This document shows positions 34,047 through 42,106 of a stretch of DNA of 64,000 nucleotides, piece after piece. Under the pieces are notes generated by a model. It was not told the origin of the DNA and ran no database searches. It worked only from the letters and a program-made list of their open reading frames with translations. How positions within the stretch are numbered: position 1 is the first letter of the stretch; each line of letters begins with the position of its first letter. The translations under genes were made by a program, and so were the position numbers. The stretch comes from an uncultured Pseudorhodobacter sp. Its GTDB lineage: Bacteria > Pseudomonadota > Alphaproteobacteria > Rhodobacterales > Rhodobacteraceae. The DNA lies in contig CAJXWJ010000006.1 of assembly GCA_913062925.1 (NCBI GenBank), positions 19,357-83,356 of the forward strand, in the 5' to 3' direction.

Positions 34047-34831
34047 TACCTCACCTGCGTTGTGGCTGACAGCATCTGATCGGCTGCGGTGATGACCTTA
34101 GCATTCAGCTCGTAGCCGCGCTGCGCTTTGATCAATTCTGTAACCTCGCGAACAGAATCGACAGTGCTTTCTTCCAGATAACCCTGACGTAGGGTGCCCA
34201 AGCTGTCCAAGCCGGGGGTGCCGGGGTTCGCTGTTCCCGATGCCGGTGTTTCCACAAAAAGATTCGAGCCAATCGCTTCCAGCCCCTTGTCATTTGTAAA
34301 TCCGGTCAGGGTAAGCTGACCCAAAAGTTGGGGCTGCACCTGATTGGTAAAACTCGCCCAGATCTCACCATCGGCGTTGATTGCAATAGACTTGGCATCG
34401 GTTGGCACCGTGATCCCAGGCGCGACCTGATAGCCATCAGCATTCACGATCAATCCATCTGCCGAGCGTTTAAGCGCCCCATCGCGGGTATAGGCGGCGC
34501 CGCCGCTGGGCAGCGTCACCTCTAGATAGCCTTTGCCTTCAATCGCCAGATCAAGGTCGCCGCCGGTGGCGGCCAAAGCACCCTGCCCCAAAACCATCGA
34601 GACCGAGGACGGGCGAACCCCCATGCCCATCTGCACGCCCGTGGGCAAAATCGAGCCGTCTTGTGCCGAAACGGTCCCAGGCGCCGAAAGCTGCTGATAA
34701 TGCAGATCGGCAAAATCAGCGCGGCGCGGATTAAAGCCAGTCGTCGACATATTGGCGAGGTTGTTTGCAACCACATCAACCCGCATTTGCTGCGCGCTCA
34801 TCCCCGAGGCCGCGATTTGAAGTGCGTTCAT
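34046..34831 (-). CDS. flgG: Flagellar distal rod protein FlgG
   Basis: FlgG forms the distal rod. The 261-residue product begins MNALQIAASGMSAQQMRVDV with VVANNLANMSTTGFNPRRA, contains GDLDLAIEGKGYLEV and TRDGALKRSADG, and ends with VREVTELIKAQRGYELNAKV. It lies 9 nt after flgF. Confidence 0.97.
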   Translation of the reverse strand: MNALQIAASGMSAQQMRVDVVANNLANMSTTGFNPRRADFADLHYQQLSAPGTVSAQDGSILPTGVQMGMGVRPSSVSMVLGQGALAATGGDLDLAIEGKGYLEVTLPSGGAAYTRDGALKRSADGLIVNADGYQVAPGITVPTDAKSIAINADGEIWASFTNQVQPQLLGQLTLTGFTNDKGLEAIGSNLFVETPASGTANPGTPGLDSLGTLRQGYLEESTVDSVREVTELIKAQRGYELNAKVITAADQMLSATTQVR

Positions 34832-34840
34832 CGTGTTCTC

Positions 34841-35551
34841 CTATCGGCCCAGCGTGTCAACGACGCCGCGCATCCGTTTATCTTCTAGATCCATAAAGCT
34901 TTGACCCATCTCATAGGCGCGCTGCACCTCGATCATCCGGGCGATTTCCAGCACTGGATTTACGTTGCTGTCTTCCAGATAGCCCTGCATCAGCTTGGCA
35001 CTCTGGGCGGGAACCACCGCATTGGCCGAAAACATGGTGCCCGCCTGATGTTGCAGCGTTAACGGATCGGCGGCCTGCCAAAGCCCGATTTGTGCCAAGG
35101 GCGCGCCATCGGCCGAAACCGTGCCGTCTTGCGAGACAGAAATTGCCATCGCATTGGGCGGCACGATGACCGGCGCGCCACCGCCATCGAGCAAACGATA
35201 TCCGTCATTATTCACCAATTCTCCGGTCGGAGCGGGCGTGAAGCTACCTGCGCGTGTCAACCGTGGCCCATTGGGCGTTTGCAGTTGAAAAAACCCCTCG
35301 CCTTGAATGGCAAAATCAAACGCAGCGCCGGTCCGTGTGATGCCGGCCTGAGTCAAGTCAATCACCCGCACATCACCCGTGGCCATCGACAAGGAAGGGC
35401 CATCTTGGCCGCCGCTGATATATTCTTCAAACATCACGCCTTCACGGCGAAAACCGTTGGTCGAGATATTAGCGATATTGTTTGCTACAACCTGCATCTC
35501 GCGCATCAGGCCCGATTGCCGTGTCAGCGTAGTATATCCGGCTGCATCCAT
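34841..35551 (-). CDS. flgF: Flagellar proximal rod protein FlgF
   Basis: FlgF is a proximal rod subunit. The 236-residue product has REMQVVANNIANISTNGFRRE, AFDFAIQGEGFFQLQTPNG, RLTRAGSFTPAPTGELV, and the C-terminal EIARMIEVQRAYEMGQSFM. Length and the Tyr-Thr-start (MDAAGYTTLTRQSGL) separate it from FlgG next door. It lies 1 nt after fliQ. Confidence 0.95.
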   Translation of the reverse strand: MDAAGYTTLTRQSGLMREMQVVANNIANISTNGFRREGVMFEEYISGGQDGPSLSMATGDVRVIDLTQAGITRTGAAFDFAIQGEGFFQLQTPNGPRLTRAGSFTPAPTGELVNNDGYRLLDGGGAPVIVPPNAMAISVSQDGTVSADGAPLAQIGLWQAADPLTLQHQAGTMFSANAVVPAQSAKLMQGYLEDSNVNPVLEIARMIEVQRAYEMGQSFMDLEDKRMRGVVDTLGR

Positions 35552-35552
35552 G

Positions 35553-35819
35553 TTAACCCCCTACAATTAAAGGAATAATACGGTCTGTGAAAAAGGCCAC
35601 CAAAGTGGCAGTCATAAAGCTCATCGAGACCCAGAACACCGCCAGCATCGCTGCGACCTTTGGCACGAAGGTGAGGGTGTTTTCTTGGATCGAGGTAAGC
35701 GCCTGAAACAATCCGATGACGATGCCGACAACCAGCGCCGCCGCAAGCAACGGGGCTGACATCAGCACCGCCGCCCAAAGCCCCTGACGCAGAATGTCGT
35801 AGATCGCCTCTTGCGTCAT
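35553..35819 (-). CDS. fliQ: Flagellar export gate protein FliQ
   Basis: FliQ is a small two-helix export-gate subunit. The 88-residue product has LMSAPLLAAALVVGIVIGLFQALTS-type first helix with the conserved FQALTSIQENTLTFVPK and a second helix (ML AVFWVSMSFMTATL). It overlaps fliE by 4 nt, an arrangement (fliE-fliQ-flgF) that puts an export-gate gene among rod genes. Confidence 0.96.
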   Translation of the reverse strand: MTQEAIYDILRQGLWAAVLMSAPLLAAALVVGIVIGLFQALTSIQENTLTFVPKVAAMLAVFWVSMSFMTATLVAFFTDRIIPLIVGG

Positions 35820-36106
35820 ACCGGCATCCTCAGAATTTCCTGATAGGCCTCAACAACCTTATCACGCACTGTGGCAACGGTTTCGACGGCAAGCTGCGTG
35901 CTTGCCAGAGCTTGCACCAGCGCATGAGGGTCTGAATTGCCCGTCATTGCTGCGCGCGCAGTTTCTTCGCCTTGCTGAAGGGTTTCGGCAAAGGTGCCCA
36001 CCAGACGGCCAAGCACTGCCTCGCCACTTTCAGGTTTAGTCTCAGGCGCGACGGCTGATCGCGCCTGAGCGTAGTTTTGGGTCACGAGTGAGGTTTTAAT
36101 ATCCAT
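35816..36106 (-). CDS. fliE: Flagellar hook-basal body protein FliE
   Basis: FliE connects the MS ring and export gate to the rod. The 96-residue product has a variable N-terminus, LVGTFAETLQQGEETARAAM, and the diagnostic C-terminal region DPHALVQALASTQLAVETVATVRDKVVEAYQEILRM-type sequence (here split: LAVETVATVRDKVVEAYQEI). It lies 10 nt after flgC. Confidence 0.94.
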   Translation of the reverse strand: MDIKTSLVTQNYAQARSAVAPETKPESGEAVLGRLVGTFAETLQQGEETARAAMTGNSDPHALVQALASTQLAVETVATVRDKVVEAYQEILRMPV

Positions 36107-36116
36107 TCTAGATCTC

Positions 36117-36497
36117 CTATCGGCGCAGAAGGTCGAACAGGCTTTGCGTCATTTGACGGGTCTGATCGAACAGTTTGAGGTTCGCGTCATAGCTGCGCTG
36201 CGCTTCGCGCGCGTCCGCGATCTCGACCACCAGATCGACGTTCGATCCATCATAGTGGCCCGTGCTATCCGCAAGCGGATTGTTTGGATCATAAATGCTT
36301 TCAAGCGGAGTCTGATCCAAATGGACACGCGTAGTTTCAACCAAGCCTGTGTCCATAGCCTCTTGAAAACCAACCGTTTTACGGCGGTATCCAGGGGTGT
36401 CGGCATTCGCAATGTTTTCCGAAACATGCCGCAGCCGCAGTGCTTGCGCCTCCATTCCAGAGGCTGCAAAAGAAAGGGATGTAGAAAAATCGCTCAT
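36117..36497 (-). CDS. flgC: Flagellar proximal rod protein FlgC
   Basis: FlgC is a proximal rod subunit. The 126-residue product has SFAASGMEAQALRLRHVSEN followed by NIANADTPGYRRKTVGFQE, GHYDGSNVDLVVEIADAREA and ends RSYDANLKLFDQTRQM. It follows flgB by 8 nt. Confidence 0.96.
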   Translation of the reverse strand: MSDFSTSLSFAASGMEAQALRLRHVSENIANADTPGYRRKTVGFQEAMDTGLVETTRVHLDQTPLESIYDPNNPLADSTGHYDGSNVDLVVEIADAREAQRSYDANLKLFDQTRQMTQSLFDLLRR

Positions 36498-36505
36498 TTT
36501 AGCCC

Positions 36506-36892
36506 CTACCTATTCCGGCCAAGGCTGGCGCGCAGGATATCGCTGGTGTTGCGATAAATTGCCAAAGCCATTTCATGGTCTTTGCGCACATCGGCCATTT
36601 TCACCATCTCTTGCTCAAGCGAGACGGTATTGCCATTTGGCGCGGCAGAGCCCTTGGCGCGGCGCAAAAGCTTTTCCGGCTCTGCGCCATCATCGGCAAA
36701 GCTATGTTTCGGCCGCGTCGAGCGCATTTGCACAGCGCTGTCGCGATAGGTTTCGGCAAAGCTTGGAAGATCCATCGCCTTGAAGTTTGGCGTATCTGCA
36801 TTTGCAACATTCTGAGCGATGACACCCATACGATCGCCGGCGCGCTGCGCCATCGCATTTGCCATTCTGGTCAGTTGTAAACTTTCAAACAT
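36506..36892 (-). CDS. flgB: Flagellar proximal rod protein FlgB
   Basis: FlgB is the first rod gene of this leftward operon. The 128-residue product has LTRMANAMAQRAGDRMGVIA, QNVANADTPNFKAMDLPSF, GNTVSLEQEMVKMADVRKD and the C-terminal ALAIYRNTSDILRASLG. It is divergent from fliI, with 82 bp between start codons. No CtrA-like half-site pair at the right spacing was seen in that spacer. Confidence 0.96.
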   Translation of the reverse strand: MFESLQLTRMANAMAQRAGDRMGVIAQNVANADTPNFKAMDLPSFAETYRDSAVQMRSTRPKHSFADDGAEPEKLLRRAKGSAAPNGNTVSLEQEMVKMADVRKDHEMALAIYRNTSDILRASLGRNR

Positions 36893-36974
36893 CGGGATTC
36901 TCCCTGCTTCGCTTCACTAAGGCTTAAGGGTGATTCCTTTAGAAAGGGTAAGCAGCGAACAAACGGAGAATCCG

Positions 36975-38282
36975 ATGGGCCATATTTTCGATACACTTTG
37001 TGCAGAAATTTCAGCAGTTGCAGTTTCCAATCTGCTGGGCCGCGTTGCAGAGGTGTCACGCGGCACGGTTTTGGTCTCGGGTCTAGGCAAAGCCGTGCGC
37101 CAAGGCGATCGTGTGCTGATTGGCAACAGGCTTGCGGGGGAGGTGCTAAACCTGACGGCGAGCGGCGCCTTGGTGCTGACCGAAGGTCCGCCAGAAGGGC
37201 TGTCGATTGGCACCGTGGTCGAGCTTTTGGGCGCGACAACGCTTGCGCCCGACAATTCTTGGATCGGCCGCATCCTTGACCCCTATGGCCGCCCGATGGA
37301 TGGCAAACCACTGTTTCGCGGGCTTAAAGCCCGCGCGCTGCGTGCCGAAGCGCCACCCGCAGCGGCCCGCCGCCGCATGGGGGGGCGTTTGTCGTCGAGC
37401 ATTGCGGTTTTTGACACCTTGCTGCCCTTGGTGCGCGGGCAGAGAATTGGTCTTTTTGCGGGTTCGGGCGTTGGAAAATCCTCTTTGTTGGCGAAATTTG
37501 CCCGGGGTGTCGAGGCGGATGTGGTGGTGATTGCTCTGATCGGCGAGCGTGGCCGCGAATTGCGCGAATTTGTCGAACGTGTGCTTGGGCCAGAGGGGAT
37601 GGCGCGCTCGGTTCTGGTTACGGCCACATCTGACCAATCAGCGCTGGCAAGGCGGCGCTGCGCGCTGGCCGCCATGACGGTCGCCGAACATTTTCGCGCG
37701 CAGGGCCTTCATGTTCTGCTTTTGGCCGATTCGATCACCCGCTTTGCCGAGGCACATCGCGAAGTCGCCCTTGCCTCGGGTGAAACCGCGGCGCTGGGCG
37801 GCTATCCGCCCTCGGTGCAGCAAGCGATCATGTCGCTGGCCGAACGTGCAGGGCCAGGACCAGAGGGGGAGGGCGATATTACCGCGGTGTTTTCGGTGCT
37901 GGTCGCTGGCTCGGATATGGAGGAAACCATCGCAGATATCTTGCGTGGGGTGCTGGACGGTCATGTTGTGCTGGATCGCAAGATCGCAGAACGCGGCCGC
38001 TATCCTGCAATTGATTTGTTGCGCTCTGTCTCTCGTAGCCTGCCCGAGGCAGCAACTGCGGTGGAAAATGACCTGATCGCTGAGGCGCGGCAGATCCTGG
38101 GCGCATGGGATCGGGCCGAGATGATGATCCAAGCGGGGCTTTATGCCAAAGGTTCTGACCCAATGGTTGATCGCGCAATTAAGATCTGGCCCGCTTTGGA
38201 CGCCTTTTTGGCAAAATCCGCACCCGAAACCGGCGTGGAGGGCAGCTTTGCGCAGCTGTCAGCCCTGTTATTGCAACGCTAA
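36975..38282 (+). CDS. fliI: Flagellum-specific export ATPase FliI
   Basis: FliI is the ATPase of the flagellar type III export apparatus. The start at 36975 (MGHIFDTL) has a CGGAGA site; an upstream ATG at 36930 lacks one. It has 435 residues with Walker A GSGVGKSS at about 163-170, VVVIALIGERGRELREFVE, Walker B region VLLLADSITRFAEAHREVAL and the PSVQQAIMSLAERAGPG segment. It stands alone as a rightward gene, ending 2 bp short of the convergent DUF1217 gene. Confidence 0.97.
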   Translation: MGHIFDTLCAEISAVAVSNLLGRVAEVSRGTVLVSGLGKAVRQGDRVLIGNRLAGEVLNLTASGALVLTEGPPEGLSIGTVVELLGATTLAPDNSWIGRILDPYGRPMDGKPLFRGLKARALRAEAPPAAARRRMGGRLSSSIAVFDTLLPLVRGQRIGLFAGSGVGKSSLLAKFARGVEADVVVIALIGERGRELREFVERVLGPEGMARSVLVTATSDQSALARRRCALAAMTVAEHFRAQGLHVLLLADSITRFAEAHREVALASGETAALGGYPPSVQQAIMSLAERAGPGPEGEGDITAVFSVLVAGSDMEETIADILRGVLDGHVVLDRKIAERGRYPAIDLLRSVSRSLPEAATAVENDLIAEARQILGAWDRAEMMIQAGLYAKGSDPMVDRAIKIWPALDAFLAKSAPETGVEGSFAQLSALLLQR

Positions 38283-38284
38283 CA

Positions 38285-39103
38285 TCATCTGTTGCGCACC
38301 CAACCGTTGCTAACAATCTGCTGCATCAGCTGCAAGGCAGAGTTATTGCCGGTTGAGGCAGACAGATTGGCAACCTCTGCCCGTAGCAAATAGCGTTTGG
38401 TCAATTTATCCAGCGCCGCAGGATCGCTGAATTGACTGATGCTGCTACTGCCCAATTGAGTCGCCGCTTTTTCTTGAAAGGCATTAAGTTGCTGATCAAG
38501 ATCCAGTGTTCCAATGCTTTTGGGCAGGCCAAGGGCAGTTTCGAAAACCGTACGAAGGGCGGTATTGCCCAAAATCGTCAACCATTTGGTGGTCTCACTG
38601 CTCGACTTTGCGGCCAAAGCTGGCAATTCCCGCTGCAAGTTAAGGCTAAGCCGCAGATCACTATCCTGATTGCCAACGGCCACTTCGAATCCGCGGGCCT
38701 TATAGGCTTCAATGATCTTATCTGGGAAAGTAGAAATCTTGGTGCTTGGAACCGAGAAATCCCCAAAACCAAAAGCTGCTGAAAGTTTTAGATACTGCTT
38801 GTCTGACAATTTGTTCGCCAGCGCGCTGCTGCTCAACGTGCCATCTTGCAACACTTTCTTGATGAAGAACTTATTGTTGATGTCATCGGAAAGCCCATAG
38901 GCGCCCAAGGCGACCTTCAGCAAACGCCGATCGGCCACCAGCTCGTCTGCGGTCGAGACTTTGCCAATATTGGCGCGAAAATAAGCCTCGTCATTCTTGA
39001 TCTCGGTGGTCGCCGCAAAGGCGGCCTGCTGTGTTGGCAGCGTACGCTTCAAAAAGGCCCAGCCAGCATAGCCAGACAGCGGGATGGCTGGGGTAAAGCT
39101 CAT
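38285..39103 (-). CDS. DUF1217-type flagellar cluster protein
   Basis: The 272-residue protein starts MSFTPAIPLSGYAGWAFLKR and has the repeated pattern of the DUF1217 family: YFRANIGKVSTADELVADRR, LKVALGAYGLSDDINNKFFI, and FGFGDFSVPS. DUF1217 proteins are found with flagellar genes in alphaproteobacteria and have no settled function. No signal peptide or membrane helix is seen. It overlaps flbT by 4 nt, in the operon flagellin-flaF-flbT. Confidence 0.85.
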   Translation of the reverse strand: MSFTPAIPLSGYAGWAFLKRTLPTQQAAFAATTEIKNDEAYFRANIGKVSTADELVADRRLLKVALGAYGLSDDINNKFFIKKVLQDGTLSSSALANKLSDKQYLKLSAAFGFGDFSVPSTKISTFPDKIIEAYKARGFEVAVGNQDSDLRLSLNLQRELPALAAKSSSETTKWLTILGNTALRTVFETALGLPKSIGTLDLDQQLNAFQEKAATQLGSSSISQFSDPAALDKLTKRYLLRAEVANLSASTGNNSALQLMQQIVSNGWVRNR

Positions 39104-39504
39104 GCAAGTTTCGCGGCAAACAACCGCTCCTCTCGGGGTAATAAGGTGCGAAGTGTTTTAAGTACCTGATAATGCTGATCTTCAAGCACATAGTCGGTGG
39201 CCTGTGAGAGCAGGTTGCGACTGTCATGATCGGTCAAAACCTGACTCAGCTGCTCGATACCGCGCAGCAGTTGCAGCTTTGCATCCCCCGCCTGCGCATC
39301 ACCCGAAAGAACCAATTGCGCGATATAGCAAACCCGACGTACCGGCGTATTCACCTCTTCGGGATGGATCGCATCGCGCAGCCGCAAAATATTTGCGTTC
39401 GGCGTCATAATCGCCAGCCGAGATCGCTTATCCCCATTTTCAATGACAGCACCATTGATCAGCACCCTTTCATGCGGGCCAAGTTTCAACACCAAACCTG
39501 TCAT
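39100..39504 (-). CDS. flbT: Flagellin synthesis regulator FlbT
   Basis: FlbT in Caulobacter binds the flagellin mRNA leader and limits its translation until the hook is complete. The 134-residue product has LVLKLGPHERVLINGAVIENGD and the helical C-terminal half (DHDSRNLLSQATDYVLEDQHY, YQVLKTLRTLLPREE) of the family. It overlaps flaF and the DUF1217 gene by 4 nt each. Confidence 0.95.
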   Translation of the reverse strand: MTGLVLKLGPHERVLINGAVIENGDKRSRLAIMTPNANILRLRDAIHPEEVNTPVRRVCYIAQLVLSGDAQAGDAKLQLLRGIEQLSQVLTDHDSRNLLSQATDYVLEDQHYQVLKTLRTLLPREERLFAAKLA

Positions 39505-39881
39505 TGGGTGCCACCTTCACCACGCAAGCCGCGCATGACCGCTGTGTTAATTTCAATAAGCACCTCGACCGAGGCTTTGTTATCGCGAACTGCACGACTG
39601 TGCAGGGCGGTAAACTCGTAAAGATAGAAAAGCTGTGCGCGCAGTTTAGCCGGCAAACCATTTTCTGACGAAGCAACATCGCTGGCCAAAGTTGACCAGA
39701 TGCGCTGATTTTCATCCAAGGCCGCCGCTAGCAGATGAAAACGCTCTGTCCGCGTGGCCCAAGCTGCGGCCAGCCTTTGGGTGACGCGTGCCAAGAGATC
39801 ATATTCGATTGAACGAGGGGTTTTTTGCGGAGCTTCGGGCCGTGCGTAGACGGACCGTGCCGCGGTGAAATGAGCGGTCAC
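39501..39881 (-). CDS. flaF: Flagellin assembly protein FlaF
   Basis: FlaF is needed for flagellin synthesis or secretion and works in opposition to FlbT in Caulobacter. The 126-residue product has RSIEYDLLARVTQRLAAAW, ALDENQRIWSTLASDVAS and LFYLYEFTALHSRAVRD, typical of FlaF. It lies 71 bp after the flagellin stop, behind a strong hairpin that may lower its expression relative to flagellin. Confidence 0.93.
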   Translation of the reverse strand: MTAHFTAARSVYARPEAPQKTPRSIEYDLLARVTQRLAAAWATRTERFHLLAAALDENQRIWSTLASDVASSENGLPAKLRAQLFYLYEFTALHSRAVRDNKASVEVLIEINTAVMRGLRGEGGTQ

Positions 39882-39918
39882 AGGGGTTCCTTCCTGGAAT
39901 TCTGAAGAGGGTAAAGGT

Positions 39919-39945
39919 GGCCGAAGGGGTTAATCCCCTTCGGCC
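39919..39945 (-). terminator. Hairpin after the flagellin gene
   Basis: A perfect 11-bp stem (GGCCGAAGGGG with CCCCTTCGGCC) encloses a 5-nt loop, 7 bp after the flagellin stop codon. On the minus strand it is followed by CACCTTTACCC, a poor T-run, so it may be a partial terminator or an mRNA-stabilising hairpin between flagellin and flaF. Confidence 0.7.
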
Positions 39946-39952
39946 GTGACCG

Positions 39953-41188
39953 TTAACGGAACAGCGACAGGATGTTCTGTGGCTGCTGGTTCGCCATCGA
40001 AAGCGATTGGGTCGCAAGCTGTTGCTGCACTTGCAGCGCTTGCAGCCGCGCAGAGGTCTCTTCCATGTCAGCGTCAACCATGGCGCCGATGCCCGACTTC
40101 AGAGCATCAGACAGTTTGCCGACAAAAGACGCCTGCGTGTCGATCCGGCTTTGCGCCGAACCAAAGTTTGCAGCGGCTGTGATCGACGTCGAAAGCAAGC
40201 TTTCGATATTACCAAGGGCGGTCTGCGCGCCGCCCAAGGTCGAGACGTCAATCGCATTCAGCGCGCCCAGGCCACCAGCGCTTGCGTTGGTGAACTGGCC
40301 AGTGATGGTCAGGTCACTAGCGGCACCTGGGTCAGTTGCGGTACCTGCGCCAGTTGTGACCGCAAGGGTACCAACGGTTGCAGGATCATAGCTGACGGTC
40401 AAACCGGTAATACCCAAGGCATCAATCGCATTTTTCATGCCGATCGCGACCAGATCCGCCGTCACGTTGGTTCCGGAAAGATCCGCATCTGTCACTGTGT
40501 AGCTGGCGGTTTGCTTGCCGATCGTCATGCTGATCTTATCGCCAGCCGCCCAAGCGGTTGCGCCATCTTGGATCGTGATTGAGTCGGTCCCACCGGTCGC
40601 ATCCATGCTCATGACAAAAGTATCACCGGCGCCCGAAACAAGGCTCGCCGACACGGTTGTGAAAACATTATTCGCAACATAGGACCCGGTCGACAGATTC
40701 TGCCCCGCCACGGTGATATTCGACGCCGCAACACCGGTTGCACTGCGATCCAACGACGACAGAATGTCGATGTTGCTGGCGTTGTTCACAAGGTTCAGGC
40801 CGTTGAACTGTGCTGCCCCCACAACCGAATCGATTTGGTTTTTAAGAGCAGCAACGTCGGTTTGGATTTTACCACGGTCGACGTTCGATTCTTGTGCCGC
40901 AACGATCTTGCCTTTGATTTGGGTCAGCAGATCAGTGACGGTTTCCGAGGCTTGGCGTGCGACAGAAATCGTCGAAGAACCCAAGTTAAGGCTATCTGAG
41001 ATGGCTTTGAAACCCTGAACATCAGATTCCATAGACTTCGAAATGGCCCAGACCGCGGCATTGTCTTTCGCAGTTGCAACAGATTTCCCTGTCGAAATCT
41101 GCGACTGTGTGGCGTTCATGCTTTTGTTGATGGTTTTCATGGTTTGCAGCGCAACCATGGCACTGTTGTTGGTCAAAATAGACGACAT
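39953..41188 (-). CDS. Flagellin
   Basis: This is the filament subunit. The 411-residue product has the conserved N-terminal D0/D1 part (SSILTNNSAMVALQTMKTIN, ISTGKSVATAKDNAAVWAIS) and C-terminal part (ALGNIESLLSTSITAAANFG, FVGKLSDALKSGIGAMVDAD, TQSLSMANQQPQNILSLFR), with a Ser/Thr/Asp-rich variable middle (about 150-300). AAGGAAG lies just before the ATG. A CtrA-like site is 154 bp upstream, and no second flagellin gene is in the window. Confidence 0.97.
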   Translation of the reverse strand: MSSILTNNSAMVALQTMKTINKSMNATQSQISTGKSVATAKDNAAVWAISKSMESDVQGFKAISDSLNLGSSTISVARQASETVTDLLTQIKGKIVAAQESNVDRGKIQTDVAALKNQIDSVVGAAQFNGLNLVNNASNIDILSSLDRSATGVAASNITVAGQNLSTGSYVANNVFTTVSASLVSGAGDTFVMSMDATGGTDSITIQDGATAWAAGDKISMTIGKQTASYTVTDADLSGTNVTADLVAIGMKNAIDALGITGLTVSYDPATVGTLAVTTGAGTATDPGAASDLTITGQFTNASAGGLGALNAIDVSTLGGAQTALGNIESLLSTSITAAANFGSAQSRIDTQASFVGKLSDALKSGIGAMVDADMEETSARLQALQVQQQLATQSLSMANQQPQNILSLFR

Positions 41189-41341
41189 CGTTTACTTCCT
41201 TCGTATTCCGCTGACGCTTTGCGCCAAGCTTTGACACCGCCACGATGGACGGCAGATAAGGCTTTCTATCCGCTGCGATCAGACCGTCTCTGAAGGCGCC
41301 ACCCCGTCGTGGGATGCAGAGGCAAATTGGGGGTGAAAATC

Positions 41342-41356
41342 CTAACGAAGTCTTAA
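41342..41356 (-). promoter_or_regulatory. Candidate CtrA-binding site upstream of the flagellin gene
   Basis: The minus strand reads TTAAGACTTCGTTAG: TTAA and TTAG half-sites with a 7-nt spacer, the same form as the fliF/fliL site. It is 154-168 bp from the flagellin start and 39-53 bp past the stop of the FlgN-like gene. Confidence 0.5.
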
Positions 41357-41394
41357 TTCTGCCAAGCGAGATGCGCAGGATTTGAGGCAAACCT

Positions 41395-41724
41395 TCAGAG
41401 CCTGCGCGACAACTCGCCGCCACCAGCAGGCTGCGGCCGTTTGCCATTTTCATCGTAAGTTACTAATCCCATTGCATTTTCACGAACCTCTTCCAAACGC
41501 TGGATCGCGGCACGCACCCCCTTGCCGGCCGCCAGAGCTGCCGCTGCATTGCGCGCAGACTTTGCCTGCAAACGCGTCAAAGTTTTCCGATCTTCCTCTT
41601 GGCCAAGGCCCAAAATGGCTGCCTCCAGATCAGGGGCCAGCTGTTGCAACTGCTCAAAGTTCGCCGACAAAAGGGCGGCATGCATTGCGTCCATCAATCC
41701 TTCAATATTAGCATCAATCTGCAT
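41395..41724 (-). CDS. Small helical protein, FlgN-like chaperone candidate
   Basis: The 109-residue product starts at 41724 (MQIDANIEGLMDAMHAALLS), overlapping the flgJ stop by 11 nt. It is predicted helical and charged (NFEQLQQLAPDLEAAILGLG; LTRLQAKSARNAAAALAAGKG; AAIQRLEEVRENAM), like FlgN-type chaperones for FlgK and FlgL. The longer frame from 41874 runs through flgJ and is rejected. Sequence alone does not prove the role. Confidence 0.6.
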   Translation of the reverse strand: MQIDANIEGLMDAMHAALLSANFEQLQQLAPDLEAAILGLGQEEDRKTLTRLQAKSARNAAAALAAGKGVRAAIQRLEEVRENAMGLVTYDENGKRPQPAGGGELSRRL

Positions 41725-41998
41725 TATTTTGTCCTTTCGACATTGCGTGAAAAAGCTGCTCTGCCAACCCAATTCCCCCATGCGCAACCATCTGTTTGGC
41801 CTGCGCATCCCGTAAAAACGAAGCAAACTGCTCCTCGCCGATGCCGCCACTAAAGCTGCCCTCGCTGGCCCCAAGCCCGGCGTGGCCCAGCATTTCAGAC
41901 AGAAAACTCGCCTCTAACTCTTTGGCTTTTTGCATCAAAGGGCTGTCAGGCTTGGGCACGGGCGGTTTGAAATTGGCGCCAATCAGCGGGGTCTGCAT
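41714..41998 (-). CDS. flgJ: Rod-binding protein, FlgJ-like without muramidase domain
   Basis: FlgJ caps the growing rod. The 94-residue product (start at 41998 after AAAAGGAGA) is the rod-binding domain only: KAKELEASFLSEMLGHAGLG, then GIGEEQFASFLRDAQAKQMV and GIGLAEQLFHAM. Enterobacterial FlgJ has a C-terminal muramidase that is missing here; SltF (27.4 kb) is the likely replacement. It is divergent from fliK. Confidence 0.88.
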   Translation of the reverse strand: MQTPLIGANFKPPVPKPDSPLMQKAKELEASFLSEMLGHAGLGASEGSFSGGIGEEQFASFLRDAQAKQMVAHGGIGLAEQLFHAMSKGQNNAD

Positions 41999-42106
41999 CT
42001 GGGTCTCCTTTTGAGTCGGATTTTCTTGAATATCTTTGATGCCGGTAAACAGGTGGTAACCAATCGCGCAAATACTGCAGACATTCGCGGCAGAAGTCGG
42101 TGTCAC

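Noticed and set aside
36893..36974. CtrA site between flgB and fliI
   Set aside because: TTAA and CTAA/TTAG pieces are present but not at 7-nt spacing.
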